From: Chromobacterium vaccinii
Lineage (GTDB): Bacteria; Pseudomonadota; Gammaproteobacteria; Burkholderiales; Chromobacteriaceae
DNA length: 64,000 nucleotides
Direction: 5' to 3'
NCBI RefSeq assembly: GCF_000971335.1
Contig: NZ_JZJL01000016.1
Location: 1-64,000 of the forward strand
Shown here: positions 8,537-18,138 of the stretch, in pieces
How the letters are laid out: the number at the start of each line of letters is the position of its first letter
Numbering within the stretch: position 1 is the stretch's first letter
Program-made: the position numbers and the translations under genes
The notes under the pieces: generated by a model
What the model saw: only the letters and a program-made list of their open reading frames with translations
Databases searched by the model: none
What the model was told of the DNA's origin: nothing

Positions 8537-9265
8537 ATGAAGAGGGCAACCTTGTTGATCGCAGCGGCCGCAGGGACGGCGGCCGTGGCGGCATGGCTAT
8601 GGCTGCCCGCTCACTTCGCGATGGCGGGAGGCGCGGCCGGTCAGGCGCAGTCCGCCGCGGCGAAAGGGGCTGGGACGGAGAAGGGCGCGGCTTTGCCGGC
8701 TGCGAAGCCCGGCGCCGGCGGTTTCAGCTTCGCGGTGGGCGGCGATCCGTCCGCGCAGCAGCAGGCTGCCGCGGTTCGGCCGGAAACGCCGGCCGAGCGC
8801 GCGCGCAAGCAGCAGCTGCGCAAGCTGGGCTACATGATAGACGCGCGTTACTACCAGATGTCGCTGGCCGACCTGCGCATGGCCGCCAGTCGCGGCGATC
8901 CGCAGGCGCTGACGCATCTGGCCGAGCGCTATCTGTTCCAGCTGGACGGCCATCCGCGCGAGCCGGACTACGAGGCGGACTTCCGCTACCGCGAGGAGGC
9001 GCGCGAGGCGCTGCAGCAGGCCTATGCGCGCGGCAATCTGCACGCGGCGGCCATCATCTCGGAGAGTTATCTGCTGGACAAGCAACCGGAAGAGGCCGCC
9101 GCCTGGAACCTGGTGGCGCGCCGCTCCGGCGACACGCTCAGCGCCGACTGGCTGTTGAAGACCAAGGACTACCAGGCCTTGACCGAGCAGCAGAAGGCCA
9201 GCGCCGCGCAACGCGCCAACCAGTTGTGGCAATCGCTGCAGCGGCGCAAGGCCGCCGCCGGCTAG
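8537..9265 (+). CDS. Membrane-anchored or secreted Sel1-repeat-like protein
   Basis: A 242-residue protein with an N-terminal hydrophobic segment (about residues 5-30), an Ala/Gly-rich linker, and an alpha-helical domain after residue 95. Segments such as MAASRGDPQALTHLAERYLF, ARGNLHAAAIISESYLL and AAAWNLVARRSGD resemble Sel1/tetratricopeptide helices, which bind other proteins. It follows the zinc-peptidase gene by 2 nt, so it may act as a periplasmic partner or regulator of that enzyme. That functional link is inference. Confidence 0.65.
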   Translation: MKRATLLIAAAAGTAAVAAWLWLPAHFAMAGGAAGQAQSAAAKGAGTEKGAALPAAKPGAGGFSFAVGGDPSAQQQAAAVRPETPAERARKQQLRKLGYMIDARYYQMSLADLRMAASRGDPQALTHLAERYLFQLDGHPREPDYEADFRYREEAREALQQAYARGNLHAAAIISESYLLDKQPEEAAAWNLVARRSGDTLSADWLLKTKDYQALTEQQKASAAQRANQLWQSLQRRKAAAG

Positions 9266-9283
9266 TTTGACGGGCGGGGCGCT

Positions 9284-11434
9284 TCAACGCGGCCTGTCGG
9301 GCCGCAGCGAGGCGCCGCGCACCTCGAACCTCACCGCCTGCACCGCCTTGCCGTCGCCGCCGCGCAGCTCCAGCCGGTGCCGGCCGGGCCAGGGAAACCA
9401 GGCCAGTTCCGCTCCGCTTCCCAATCGTTTGCCGTCCAGCCACCATTGCGGCTTGGCCACGCCGCGCGCGCGCAGCACCATGCGCTGGTTGGCGGGCGGG
9501 ATGTCCGGATCGAGCGCGAAGATGCTGCCGTCCACCGGCGCGGCGATGCCCGGCGTCAGATCGGCGGCGGAGCCCTTCTGCGGAACGATCAGCGCGCGCT
9601 GGGTGCCGGCCAGGAACCACTCGGTCCGCGGCGCGGCGACATCGCCCTGGTAGCTTACCTTCTGACGCACCAGGCCGGCCGGCGGCGCGGGCGGCGGCAG
9701 AGGGGCGGCCGATTGCTGGGCGCGATCCAGCACGGCCTGCCATACCGGCGCCGCGCCGTGCATGCCGGACACGTCCCACATCGGCTCGCCGCTGGCGTTG
9801 CCCACCCAGGCCGCCACCGTGAAGCGGCGCGAGAAGCCCGCCGCCCAGTTGTCGCGCATGTCCTTGCTGGTGCCGGTCTTCACCGCGCTCCAGTAGCGGG
9901 TGGACAGCGCGCTTTCCAGGCCGAAGGTGAGCGCGCGCGCGGTGCGATCGGACAGGATGTCGGAGATGATGAAGCTGCTGGCGGGGTCGAGCAGACGCTC
10001 GGGCTTGGCTTTGGCGTCGGCCAGCGTCCAGCGCGGCGGGCTGGCCAGGCCTTGGTTGGCCAGCGTGCGATAGGCGTTGGCCAAGTCCAGCAGGCGGATG
10101 TCGGCCGCGCCCAGCGCCAGGCTGTAGCCGTAGTAGTCGCCGTCCTCGGTCAGGCTGGAGAAGCCCAGCTTGACCAGCCGGTCGCGCGCGGCGTTGGGGG
10201 TGACCATTTCTATCGTCCGCACCGCAGGGATGTTCAATGACGAGGCCAGCGCGGTGCGCACCGGCACCAGGCCCTTGAAATCCTTTGAGTAGTTTTGCGG
10301 CGCGTACAGGCCGCTGCCGGTTTGCAGATCCAGCGGGCTGTCGTCCAGCAACGAGGCGGCGGTCAGATAATGCTTTTCCAGCGCTTGCTGGTACAGGAAG
10401 GGCTTGAGCGTGGAGCCGGCCTGGCGCAGCGCGGTGACGCCGTCCACCTGGGCGGCGTTGGACAGGCCGCGGCCGCTGGAGCCCACCCAGGCCAGGATGT
10501 CGCCGCTCTGGTTGTCCAGCACCACCAGCGCGCCGTCCTGCACATTGCGCTGCGACAGCGCCGACAGATGGCGGCGCAGCGCGGCGGCGGCGAAGCGCTG
10601 CAGCGGCAGGTCCAGCGTGGTGGCCACCCTGCTGCCGGCGGTAAAGCGGCGCGCCTGCTGCAGCTTTTGCGCGAAGTGAGGCGCGTCCTGTTCGGCCAGC
10701 GGGTTGGCGGCGCGGCTGCGGGCCAGCGCCAGCGCGGCGCGCACGCCCAGCGCCGCGCAGTCCGGCTTGCGGCCCATGTCCTGCAGAATATGGCAGGCGC
10801 GGCCGGCCACCTTGTCCGGCGCGGCGTTCGGGGCGCGGATCAGCGCCACGGCGATCGCCGATTCTTCCAGGTTCAGTCCGGAAGGCAGCTTGCCGAACAG
10901 TGTGGATGACAGCGATGACAGGCCCACCAGCTCGCCGCGGAAGCCCACCAGGTTCAGGTAGGCCTCCAGGATTTCCGCCTTGGTCCAGTGCCGTTCCAGC
11001 CAGGCGGCGGACCAGGTCTGGCCCATTTTCTGCCACAGGCTGCGGCCGCCCTTGCTCACCTTCAGATCGTCGTCCAGCAGGCCGGCCAGCTGCATGGTCA
11101 GCGTGGACGCGCCGCGGGTGCGGGTATTCCACAGATTGGCCCAGGCCGCCGCCGCCACGCCGGACCAGTCCACGCCGCTGTGCTGGTAAAAGCGCTTGTC
11201 CTCGGACAGCACCAGGGCCTGGCGAAAGGCGGGCGAGGTGTCGGCCAGGCCGACCCACTCCTGCCGCCGCGCCTGCTTGTCGACGCGCAGCCGCTGCAGC
11301 GTCTGGCCGTGGCGGTCCAGCAGCGTCACGTCGGACGGTTGCCAGGCGGCTTTCACCTCTTTGAACGTGGGCTGAGCCCAGGCGGGGGCGGAGAGCAGGG
11401 TCAGGGCGATGATGAGGATGCTGGGTTTGGTCAC
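9284..11434 (-). CDS. pbpC: Penicillin-binding protein 1C
   Basis: Bifunctional peptidoglycan synthase of the PBP1C class: glycosyltransferase domain (EDKRFYQHSGVDW, RGASTLTMQLAGLL, KAEILEAYLN), then a transpeptidase domain with the active-site AGSTLKPF, and a C-terminal PBP1C-type beta domain. The GTG at 11434 is chosen because it places the signal/anchor segment TKPSILIIALTLLSAPAWA at the N-terminus; an ATG at 11500 has no ribosome site. In many proteobacteria pbpC is adjacent to the alpha-2-macroglobulin gene. Here a HIT gene lies between them on the same strand. Confidence 0.9.
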   Translation of the reverse strand: MTKPSILIIALTLLSAPAWAQPTFKEVKAAWQPSDVTLLDRHGQTLQRLRVDKQARRQEWVGLADTSPAFRQALVLSEDKRFYQHSGVDWSGVAAAAWANLWNTRTRGASTLTMQLAGLLDDDLKVSKGGRSLWQKMGQTWSAAWLERHWTKAEILEAYLNLVGFRGELVGLSSLSSTLFGKLPSGLNLEESAIAVALIRAPNAAPDKVAGRACHILQDMGRKPDCAALGVRAALALARSRAANPLAEQDAPHFAQKLQQARRFTAGSRVATTLDLPLQRFAAAALRRHLSALSQRNVQDGALVVLDNQSGDILAWVGSSGRGLSNAAQVDGVTALRQAGSTLKPFLYQQALEKHYLTAASLLDDSPLDLQTGSGLYAPQNYSKDFKGLVPVRTALASSLNIPAVRTIEMVTPNAARDRLVKLGFSSLTEDGDYYGYSLALGAADIRLLDLANAYRTLANQGLASPPRWTLADAKAKPERLLDPASSFIISDILSDRTARALTFGLESALSTRYWSAVKTGTSKDMRDNWAAGFSRRFTVAAWVGNASGEPMWDVSGMHGAAPVWQAVLDRAQQSAAPLPPPAPPAGLVRQKVSYQGDVAAPRTEWFLAGTQRALIVPQKGSAADLTPGIAAPVDGSIFALDPDIPPANQRMVLRARGVAKPQWWLDGKRLGSGAELAWFPWPGRHRLELRGGDGKAVQAVRFEVRGASLRPDRPR

Positions 11435-11507
11435 TGCTGGTGCTTTTCTCAATTGCGGGCGGGCACTGGGTATTGGCGCAAAGGTTATGGCGCGGCGCAT
11501 TCGGGGT

Positions 11508-11954
11508 TCATTGGCGTGAACTCTGCTGCTGGGCAGCGCTGGCGCGGCCTATCGCTTCTCTCAATGCGGCTGCCGTTTGAGCGAGTCCGTGATTTCTCGG
11601 TTCAGCGGGTTCGGTTGAGTAGAATTCTGAAAATGGACGATTTTTATCTCTGGGCACGACATGCATGTGAAAGTGGCCGAGCTCATTGAAGACGCCGCCG
11701 TTCTGGCAGAGGGTGATGCCGTCCGGGCGGTACAGCGACTTGATGGCCTTGGCGACGGATTGGGCCGCGTCCATGACTGCTTTGGTCAACTGCCCGTCCA
11801 GCTCTTCCAGTTCCACCGCATGCCGCTTGGGGAGGATCAGCGTATGCCCTTCACCGAAAGGATCGTGGTCAAGAAAGCACGTGACAAGGTCGTTTTCGTA
11901 AACTGTGTGTATGGTTTCTTTCCCATTCGCCAATCGGCACCCCAAACACTCCAT
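11508..11954 (-). CDS. HIT (histidine triad) family protein
   Basis: Cytosolic nucleotide hydrolase or transferase of the HIT superfamily, 148 residues. The triad HFHMHVVPR is near residue 100, and LPKRHAVELEEL lies in the N-terminal half. ECLGC near the start resembles the zinc-binding N-terminus of some HIT proteins. The ATG at 11954 follows GGGAG at good spacing, so I prefer it to the ATG at 11966. It lies between the alpha-2-macroglobulin and pbpC genes. Its substrate is not predictable. Confidence 0.85.
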   Translation of the reverse strand: MECLGCRLANGKETIHTVYENDLVTCFLDHDPFGEGHTLILPKRHAVELEELDGQLTKAVMDAAQSVAKAIKSLYRPDGITLCQNGGVFNELGHFHMHVVPRDKNRPFSEFYSTEPAEPRNHGLAQTAAALREAIGRASAAQQQSSRQ

Positions 11955-12041
11955 CTTTTCTCCCATTATTTCTGAGCGATATCCATCCAGTCTGTGAGCG
12001 AATGCCGCCTCTCCCCGGAATGTCGAGGAGAGGCTGTCACG

Positions 12042-15000
12042 TCACTTCCCGTCACCCACCACTTTGAATGCCCCGTTCGGCGACATTCCGAACACGTCCG
12101 GCGCGTACATCGCTTCGACGCGGGTCGGCGGCAGCTTGAAGGTGCCGGGATTGTTCAGCCGCATCGTGTATTCCACTTTGAGCTCGCCGCGCGGCACGTA
12201 GCTGTAGTAGGCGCGGTAGCCGGCGAAGCGGCGTTCGATGTAGTCGGCGTAGTCGCCGCCGTTGCCGGACTTGGCGTCGATCGCCGAGTCGCGGCCCAGG
12301 CCGCCGCCCTGGATCGCGGCGCCGGCCGGGATCGGGTCGTCCACCACCACCCAGCTCATATCGCTCTGCGCCTGGATGGTCAGGGTCACTTTGACCACGT
12401 CGCCTGGCTGATATTGGCCGTCCACCTTCTGGCTCACCGGCGTCAGCGTCTTCTTGATGCTGTAGCCGGCGTAGCGCGGCCCCTTCAGCGGAATGGCGGC
12501 TTCGGCTTGAATAGTGGCCCACGGCGCGCCGGAACCAGCATGTTTGAGCTGCAGCTTGCCGCCGCTGGCGGGCCACGACAGCAGGCCCAGCTGTTTGACG
12601 CCTTCCTGCGGCCAGGCGAGGCTGAGGCTGGACTTGCCGAGGACGGCGCTGGTCTGTCCCGTCACCGCCACGGTTTCGAACTGGCGCGAGAACTGCGCGG
12701 TGGCCAGCGATCCCCACAGGTTGGCGGTAGTGGTGTCCCAATGGCCTTTTTGTTGGCGGCCGAGCAGGCCGGTCAGCAGGCGCGGCATGTCGGCCTGCCA
12801 GTCCGGCAGCTTGCGCGCGGCCAGCAGCAGCTTGGCGGCGTTGACGTCGCCGTTGCCCATCAGCCACCAGGCGTTGTCGTTGGCTTCGGTGCTGAAGCCC
12901 ATCCGCGTGCCCTGGTAGGTCAGTCGGGCGCGCAGCAGGTTGGAGGCTTCCGAGATGCGGCCGGCGCGCTGCGGGATGTCCGCCGCGCGGCCCAGCAGCG
13001 ACAGCCAGTCCACCAGCATGGCGGTGCCCATCTTCTGCGGGTTCAGGTCCAGCACGTCCAGCATCGCCGGGCGGAAGCGGCCGTAGCGCGACAGCGCGTC
13101 CATCGCCGCCAAGCGGCGCGCGTCGGCGTCCTGGCGGCTGCCGGGCAGGTCGCGTTTGAGCTTGCCTTCGACGAAGGCGGACAGGCCGTCAAGCATCTTG
13201 CCGCGCGGGCTTTCCGGGATATTCATGCCGGCCTCGCCGGCCACCGACAGCAGATAGCTGGTCAGCACGTCGCTGCCGCGGTCAGGCGTGCCTTCGCCCA
13301 GCGGGAAGTAGGCGGCCAGGCCGTTGCCGTCCAGATACAAGGGCAGCTCGCCCATCAGCTGGTTCCAGCGCTTGCCGTCGGCCAGGCCGATGGCGATGGA
13401 GCTGCGCTGTTCCAGGCAGGCGTAAGGGTAGTCCTCGAACCAACGGCGCACGCCGGGCAGGCTATTGCCTAGTTTGGCCTGCAGGCTGACGCGGATGCCG
13501 CCGCGGCCCGGCAGCGCGCCTGGCGGCGGGGCCACCGGGATGGACAGCTCGGGCGACACGCGTTGCAGAGTGGCCTGCTCCACCGTCACCGGCACTGCGG
13601 GGTCTATCTGCTGTTTGACCGCCAGCTTGTCGGCGGCCTTGCCGTCCATCTGCTGGGCGGCGAAGGTCCATTGGGCCTCCTTCAGGCCTTCCGGCACCGT
13701 CACGTTCCAGCTGACCAGGCGCGCCTCGCCCACCGGCAGGCTGATTTCCCTGGCCGGCAACGCCGGGAAGCCGGACGCGGCGGCGGATACCTTGACCTTC
13801 AGCGGCTTCTCGCCGCCGTTGCGCACGGTGACGCCGGCCTGCAACTGGTCGCCCTCGCGCGCCAGCGGCGGGATGCCGGGGCTCAGCTGCAGGTCTTGCG
13901 TCACATTGAAGCCGGATTCGCCGGTGCCGAACATGTCATTGCCGACGTCGGCTACCGCCACCAGGCGGAAGCGGGTGAGGGCGTCGTTGATCGGCACCTT
14001 GACGCGGGCGCTGCCGTTGGCGTCCAGCTTGAGGCTGGGCTGCCAGACCAGCAGGGTGTCCAGCAGCTCGCGCGTCGGCGCCTTGCCGCCGCCGCCGCCC
14101 GGCGGCAGCGATTTGCGGCCGTAGTGGCGCTTGCCCACCACCTCGAGCTGGGCGGTGGCGGTTTCCACGCCGTAGCTGTGGCGCTGGTACATCGCCTGCA
14201 TCAGCTCCCAGCTGTGGTTGGGCTGCAGTTCCAGCAACGCTTCGTCGACGGCGGCGAAGGCCACTTCGGTGCCGGCCGGCGCCGGCTTGCCGTTCGGCAG
14301 CGTCACCTTGACGGCGACTTCGGCGGTCTCGCGGATGCCGTAGCTTTTCTTGGCTGGCGTGACTTCCACGCTCAGCCGCTTGGCGGCGTCGCCCACTTGT
14401 ATCTCCGCCACGCCGTATTTGAAGGCGGGGCGCGACAGGTCCACCATCGCGGTCGGCGGCGCGTAATCGCCGCCTTCGTTCCAGTAGGCGTCCCACCATT
14501 CCGACGGGCTCTTCCAGCCCCAGGTGAAGAACGAGTACCACGGCACGTCGCGCACGCGGCCGCGCACGGCCAGCACCGACACGTAGACGTTGGGCGTCCA
14601 GTCGGGGCCGATTTTCAGTTCCACCGTCGGGTCCTTGCCTTCCAGCGCCACCACGCGGGTCTCCAGGATGCCTTCGCGCTCGATGGCCAGCCAGGCGGTG
14701 GCCTTGCGGAAGGGCATGCGCACCTGGAAGCGGGCGGTTTCGCCGGGCAGATAGCTGGTTTTCTCGGGCAGGATGTCGATGCGGTCATTGTTGTCGACGT
14801 CGAACCACAGTTCGTCGTGCTTGCTGACCCAGACCGATTGCGCGGCCTGGGCGGCGTTGCCCTGGTCATCCTTGGCTTCGGCGATCAGCTCCATGTCGCC
14901 GGCGTCCTTGAGGTTGATGTCGCAGAACACCAGGCCGCGGGCGTCGGTGGTGCCGCCGCACACCTTGCCCTTGTCGTCGGTTTCCTCGTTGTGGTCCCAG

Positions 15001-17723
15001 GCGTAGAAGCCGCCTACCAGCCGTTTGCGGCTGGACAGGTAGCGGTGCTCGCGCAGCGTGACCTTGACGTCTTTGTTGGCGATGGGCTTGCCGGCGGTGT
15101 CTAGCACCACGGCTTTCAATTGCAGCGCGCGGCCGGCGGTGATCCAGCTGTCCACGCTGACGCCCACCTGCAGCGCGGCCGGCCAGAGCGGTATGCGGCG
15201 GGTGATGGTCTGGGTTTCGCCGTTGGGATCGCGGTAGGCGGCTTCGGTCACCAGGTCGTAGCGGCGGTCCAGCTTGGGCAGCTTGTCGACGGTCGCCTTG
15301 CCGTTGCCGTTGGCGTCCAGCTTCAGCGCGGCCTTGTCCAGCACCACTTTTCCATCGAGCGAGCCGTCGCTGTTTTCGCGGCTGCGCTGCGGCGGCGAGA
15401 AGGTGAAGCCGTCGTAGGCCTTGATGCGGGTGTAGGCGTCGGCCAGCATCGCGCTGACCTCCACCGGCCAGTCCTTGGCCGGGCCGCCGTTGCCCCAGGA
15501 CATCGATACGTTGAGCGGCACTTGCTTGGCGCCGATATTGGCGCCCTTGGCGGTGAAGATGCGGCCGGTCATCACCGGCAGGCGGAATTCCTCGACGCGG
15601 AAGCTGCCGCTGTGCAGCGAATAGCCGTCCAGTTCCGGGCTGGCGGGCTTGGCCTTGTCGTCCTGGCCGCGCGCGCCCTTGCGCTCCAGATACAGCGTGT
15701 ACTCGCCGAGCTTGGCCTCCTTCGGCAGCGTGTAGCTGCTTTCGGCGTAGCGGCCGTTGCGCCAGGTCAGCGGCAGATTGATTTCATCGCCGCTGCCGTC
15801 ATGGACGATGCGCAGCTGCTGCGGCAGCTGGCTGGGCTTCAGCTGGGCCAAGCCCTTGCCGGCCTGCACCCGCAACAGGTGCTTCATCGATACCGTTTCG
15901 CCGGCGCGGAACAGCGGGCGGTCCAGGATGGTATGGGCCAGGATGGACGGGCTGTCGTTCCATTGGGTGGGGAAGGGAAAGCGCCACGATTCGATGCCGC
16001 GGTTCCAGCCGGAGCGGACGAAGGACACGTCCTCGTTGCCCTGCGCGTCCTTGGCGCGGGCAGTGACGAACAAGCCGGAAAGTTCCTCGTCGGACGAGCA
16101 TTCGCCGCCGTTCAGCTGCTTGTTGATGCTGGCGATGCCGTTCTTGTCGGCCTTGCCGGACCACAGCGCCTCGCCCTTGCAGTCGTAGACGTTGATTTGG
16201 GCGTCCGGCACCGGTTTGCCCTTGTCCAGCGTGGTCACCCACACCGAGGCGTTCTCACTGGAGCGCTTCAGGTGCACGGCCATATTGGTTACCAGGGCGG
16301 CGGTGCGCACGTACATCGGCTTGTCGGCGCCCAGCAGCGATTTGCCCAGCAAGCGGGACGATACTTCCACCACGTAGAGGCCGGGCTTGGGCAGCGGGAT
16401 GCCCACCACCTCGAACGGCCATTTGCCGTTCTTGTCAGGCTGCGTCGGCAGTTTCAGCGGCGCGGCGTCGCGGTTCTTGGAGAGCAGCGATACGCGCCGG
16501 CTTTCAATGGTTTTGTCCTTGCCGGCCGGCAGATTGCTTTCATGGTAGCGCTGCACCTTGGCCAGCCATGCCATGATGTCGGCGTCGCGGGTGAGGCGCA
16601 GCGCCTGGCCGCCCAGTTGCACCGACTTGATGCGCAGATCGGCCTCCACGCCGCGCAGCGTGATCGGCAAGGCGGCGTCGGCGCCGGATTCGATGATGCC
16701 GAACGGCGCGGCGGAGAATTTGGCCAGCGGCGGGTAGTCGCCCAGCTTGAACGACAGCGGGAAGCGGCCGGCGTTGACCAGCGGCCGGCCGACTTCGTCG
16801 CGGAAGTCCTTGGGCAGGGTCAGCGTCAGCGCGCCAAGCGGCGGGAACGGCGGCGCGAAGCTGATGCTGTCCACCGGTTCGCCCTTGCTGCGCTCTTGCG
16901 CCTGCGGCTCGCGCTCGGCGCCGCCGCCGGACAGCCGCACCGCCATCGCCATTTTTTCCGGCACCGGCGAGCTGAAGTTCAGCGTGACGGGCTTGAACGG
17001 GATGCAGGCGCCCTTGGCGCTTTCGCGCTGGCAGCTCATGCTGGCGCTGAAGGCGGGGCGGACCTGGAAGTCCAGTTTGTCCGGCTGGCCGGCTCCGCGC
17101 AGGTGGACCAGCGACAGCTTGCTGTCCGGTGCCAGGCGCTGGTCGCAGCGCACGGTCAGCACCTGGGATGCCGACTTTTGCAGATCGAGATGCTTGAGCA
17201 GCGCAGCGCGCTCGGCGATGGCGAGCGTCCGCATCGGGGTGCGCTCGGGCAGGCTGGACGACTGGCAGTAGAGCGAGGACGGCGACACATTGGCTGCGTT
17301 GAATTTCAGCACGAAGACCTGGTCTTCCTCGATCCGCCCCTCGTCCGGCCAGCTGCGGCTGACGATGGGCAGACCGGTGAAGAAGCGGAAGGCCGGACCG
17401 CTGACCGCGTCTCCCCGCGCATCCTTCAGGCCGGGCTTCAGCGTGAAGCGGCAGTCGGTGTTGGCGGCGGGCGTCCCCGGCAGGTCCAGCGCCCAGGTCT
17501 TGTCGTCCACCCAGTGGCTCTTGCCTTTCAGGCCGCAGCTCCAGTCGAACGGCGCCGGCGCGGCGCTGTTGCCCAGCGCGATCATGCTGGCGGAGAAGGT
17601 GGCGCGCACCTGGCTGATTTCCTTCACTTCGCCCTGCGGACTGAAGGTGACCACGCCGGCGTGAGAGGCGGCGGGGGCGGCGAAAACGGCGAGCAGCAGG
17701 CTGCGGCGCAGCAGTGTCTTCAT
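12042..17723 (-). CDS. Bacterial alpha-2-macroglobulin (YfhM/ECAM-like)
   Basis: Very large periplasmic protease trap of about 1,893 residues. The signal peptide (MKTLLRRSLLLAVFAAPAASHA) has no lipobox, unlike E. coli ECAM. It is followed by repeated MG domains, a MG0-like N-terminus, and the thioester motif CLEQ in the C-terminal third (DYPYACLEQRSS), so it is of the thioester-active class. These proteins covalently trap attacking proteases and act with PBP1C to protect breached envelopes. The ATG at 17723 starts the signal peptide; ATG 17780 is an alternative. pbpC lies downstream, separated by the HIT gene. Confidence 0.92.
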   Translation of the reverse strand: MKTLLRRSLLLAVFAAPAASHAGVVTFSPQGEVKEISQVRATFSASMIALGNSAAPAPFDWSCGLKGKSHWVDDKTWALDLPGTPAANTDCRFTLKPGLKDARGDAVSGPAFRFFTGLPIVSRSWPDEGRIEEDQVFVLKFNAANVSPSSLYCQSSSLPERTPMRTLAIAERAALLKHLDLQKSASQVLTVRCDQRLAPDSKLSLVHLRGAGQPDKLDFQVRPAFSASMSCQRESAKGACIPFKPVTLNFSSPVPEKMAMAVRLSGGGAEREPQAQERSKGEPVDSISFAPPFPPLGALTLTLPKDFRDEVGRPLVNAGRFPLSFKLGDYPPLAKFSAAPFGIIESGADAALPITLRGVEADLRIKSVQLGGQALRLTRDADIMAWLAKVQRYHESNLPAGKDKTIESRRVSLLSKNRDAAPLKLPTQPDKNGKWPFEVVGIPLPKPGLYVVEVSSRLLGKSLLGADKPMYVRTAALVTNMAVHLKRSSENASVWVTTLDKGKPVPDAQINVYDCKGEALWSGKADKNGIASINKQLNGGECSSDEELSGLFVTARAKDAQGNEDVSFVRSGWNRGIESWRFPFPTQWNDSPSILAHTILDRPLFRAGETVSMKHLLRVQAGKGLAQLKPSQLPQQLRIVHDGSGDEINLPLTWRNGRYAESSYTLPKEAKLGEYTLYLERKGARGQDDKAKPASPELDGYSLHSGSFRVEEFRLPVMTGRIFTAKGANIGAKQVPLNVSMSWGNGGPAKDWPVEVSAMLADAYTRIKAYDGFTFSPPQRSRENSDGSLDGKVVLDKAALKLDANGNGKATVDKLPKLDRRYDLVTEAAYRDPNGETQTITRRIPLWPAALQVGVSVDSWITAGRALQLKAVVLDTAGKPIANKDVKVTLREHRYLSSRKRLVGGFYAWDHNEETDDKGKVCGGTTDARGLVFCDINLKDAGDMELIAEAKDDQGNAAQAAQSVWVSKHDELWFDVDNNDRIDILPEKTSYLPGETARFQVRMPFRKATAWLAIEREGILETRVVALEGKDPTVELKIGPDWTPNVYVSVLAVRGRVRDVPWYSFFTWGWKSPSEWWDAYWNEGGDYAPPTAMVDLSRPAFKYGVAEIQVGDAAKRLSVEVTPAKKSYGIRETAEVAVKVTLPNGKPAPAGTEVAFAAVDEALLELQPNHSWELMQAMYQRHSYGVETATAQLEVVGKRHYGRKSLPPGGGGGKAPTRELLDTLLVWQPSLKLDANGSARVKVPINDALTRFRLVAVADVGNDMFGTGESGFNVTQDLQLSPGIPPLAREGDQLQAGVTVRNGGEKPLKVKVSAAASGFPALPAREISLPVGEARLVSWNVTVPEGLKEAQWTFAAQQMDGKAADKLAVKQQIDPAVPVTVEQATLQRVSPELSIPVAPPPGALPGRGGIRVSLQAKLGNSLPGVRRWFEDYPYACLEQRSSIAIGLADGKRWNQLMGELPLYLDGNGLAAYFPLGEGTPDRGSDVLTSYLLSVAGEAGMNIPESPRGKMLDGLSAFVEGKLKRDLPGSRQDADARRLAAMDALSRYGRFRPAMLDVLDLNPQKMGTAMLVDWLSLLGRAADIPQRAGRISEASNLLRARLTYQGTRMGFSTEANDNAWWLMGNGDVNAAKLLLAARKLPDWQADMPRLLTGLLGRQQKGHWDTTTANLWGSLATAQFSRQFETVAVTGQTSAVLGKSSLSLAWPQEGVKQLGLLSWPASGGKLQLKHAGSGAPWATIQAEAAIPLKGPRYAGYSIKKTLTPVSQKVDGQYQPGDVVKVTLTIQAQSDMSWVVVDDPIPAGAAIQGGGLGRDSAIDAKSGNGGDYADYIERRFAGYRAYYSYVPRGELKVEYTMRLNNPGTFKLPPTRVEAMYAPDVFGMSPNGAFKVVGDGK

Positions 17724-18138
17724 GGCGTCACCGAGGGAGGGTTGGGGCCGGGAGGCGCGGTTTCGGGCGGAAAGGCTCATTCTTTCAGGATATTTTCTCT
17801 GCTGGAAATGGCAATTTGCATGAAGCGGGATGATAGCAGATGGCGCCAGCCGCCGCGCGCGCGCCGGTAAAAACCTCTGCAATATCAAGCCGAAATCCTT
17901 TTGGGTTCGCGGCGCGGCGCGCGTCGGCGCCGCAGGCGGGCGGGACTCCCGGCCGAAGCCGGAGCGGCAGAGGGGCAGACAAGCCGGCCCTGCGTGCTAT
18001 ACTCTTTGCTTCGTTGGGTGCGTGGTGTAACTCCACGCAGCGCCGCTTCCAAGCCGTCCGGCGGGTGCCGGAAACCTGGCGGGAGTGGGCGTCGTACCGT
18101 CCCAGATGACTAAAACCTGTCACACTTAAGGAATCAAC
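17724..18138 (+). other. Intergenic region between A2M and tig
   Basis: A 415-bp gap with divergent genes on both sides. On the plus strand a TATACT -10 box (17998-18003) has CAGACA 16 bp upstream, a fair promoter for tig. The leader then has a 7-bp hairpin, TGCGTGG/CCACGCA (18019-18039), of unknown role. No further gene is seen. Confidence 0.5.

Noticed and set aside
12042-12867. Frameshift near the A2M C-terminus suggested by a second minus-strand ORF
   Set aside because: The main frame is open and homologous to the end, so the second ORF is an overlapping shadow.
15120-17870. 916-codon plus-strand ORF opposite the alpha-2-macroglobulin gene
   Set aside because: Antisense shadow. It has no family motif, and the minus strand encodes the full A2M with thioester motif and signal peptide.
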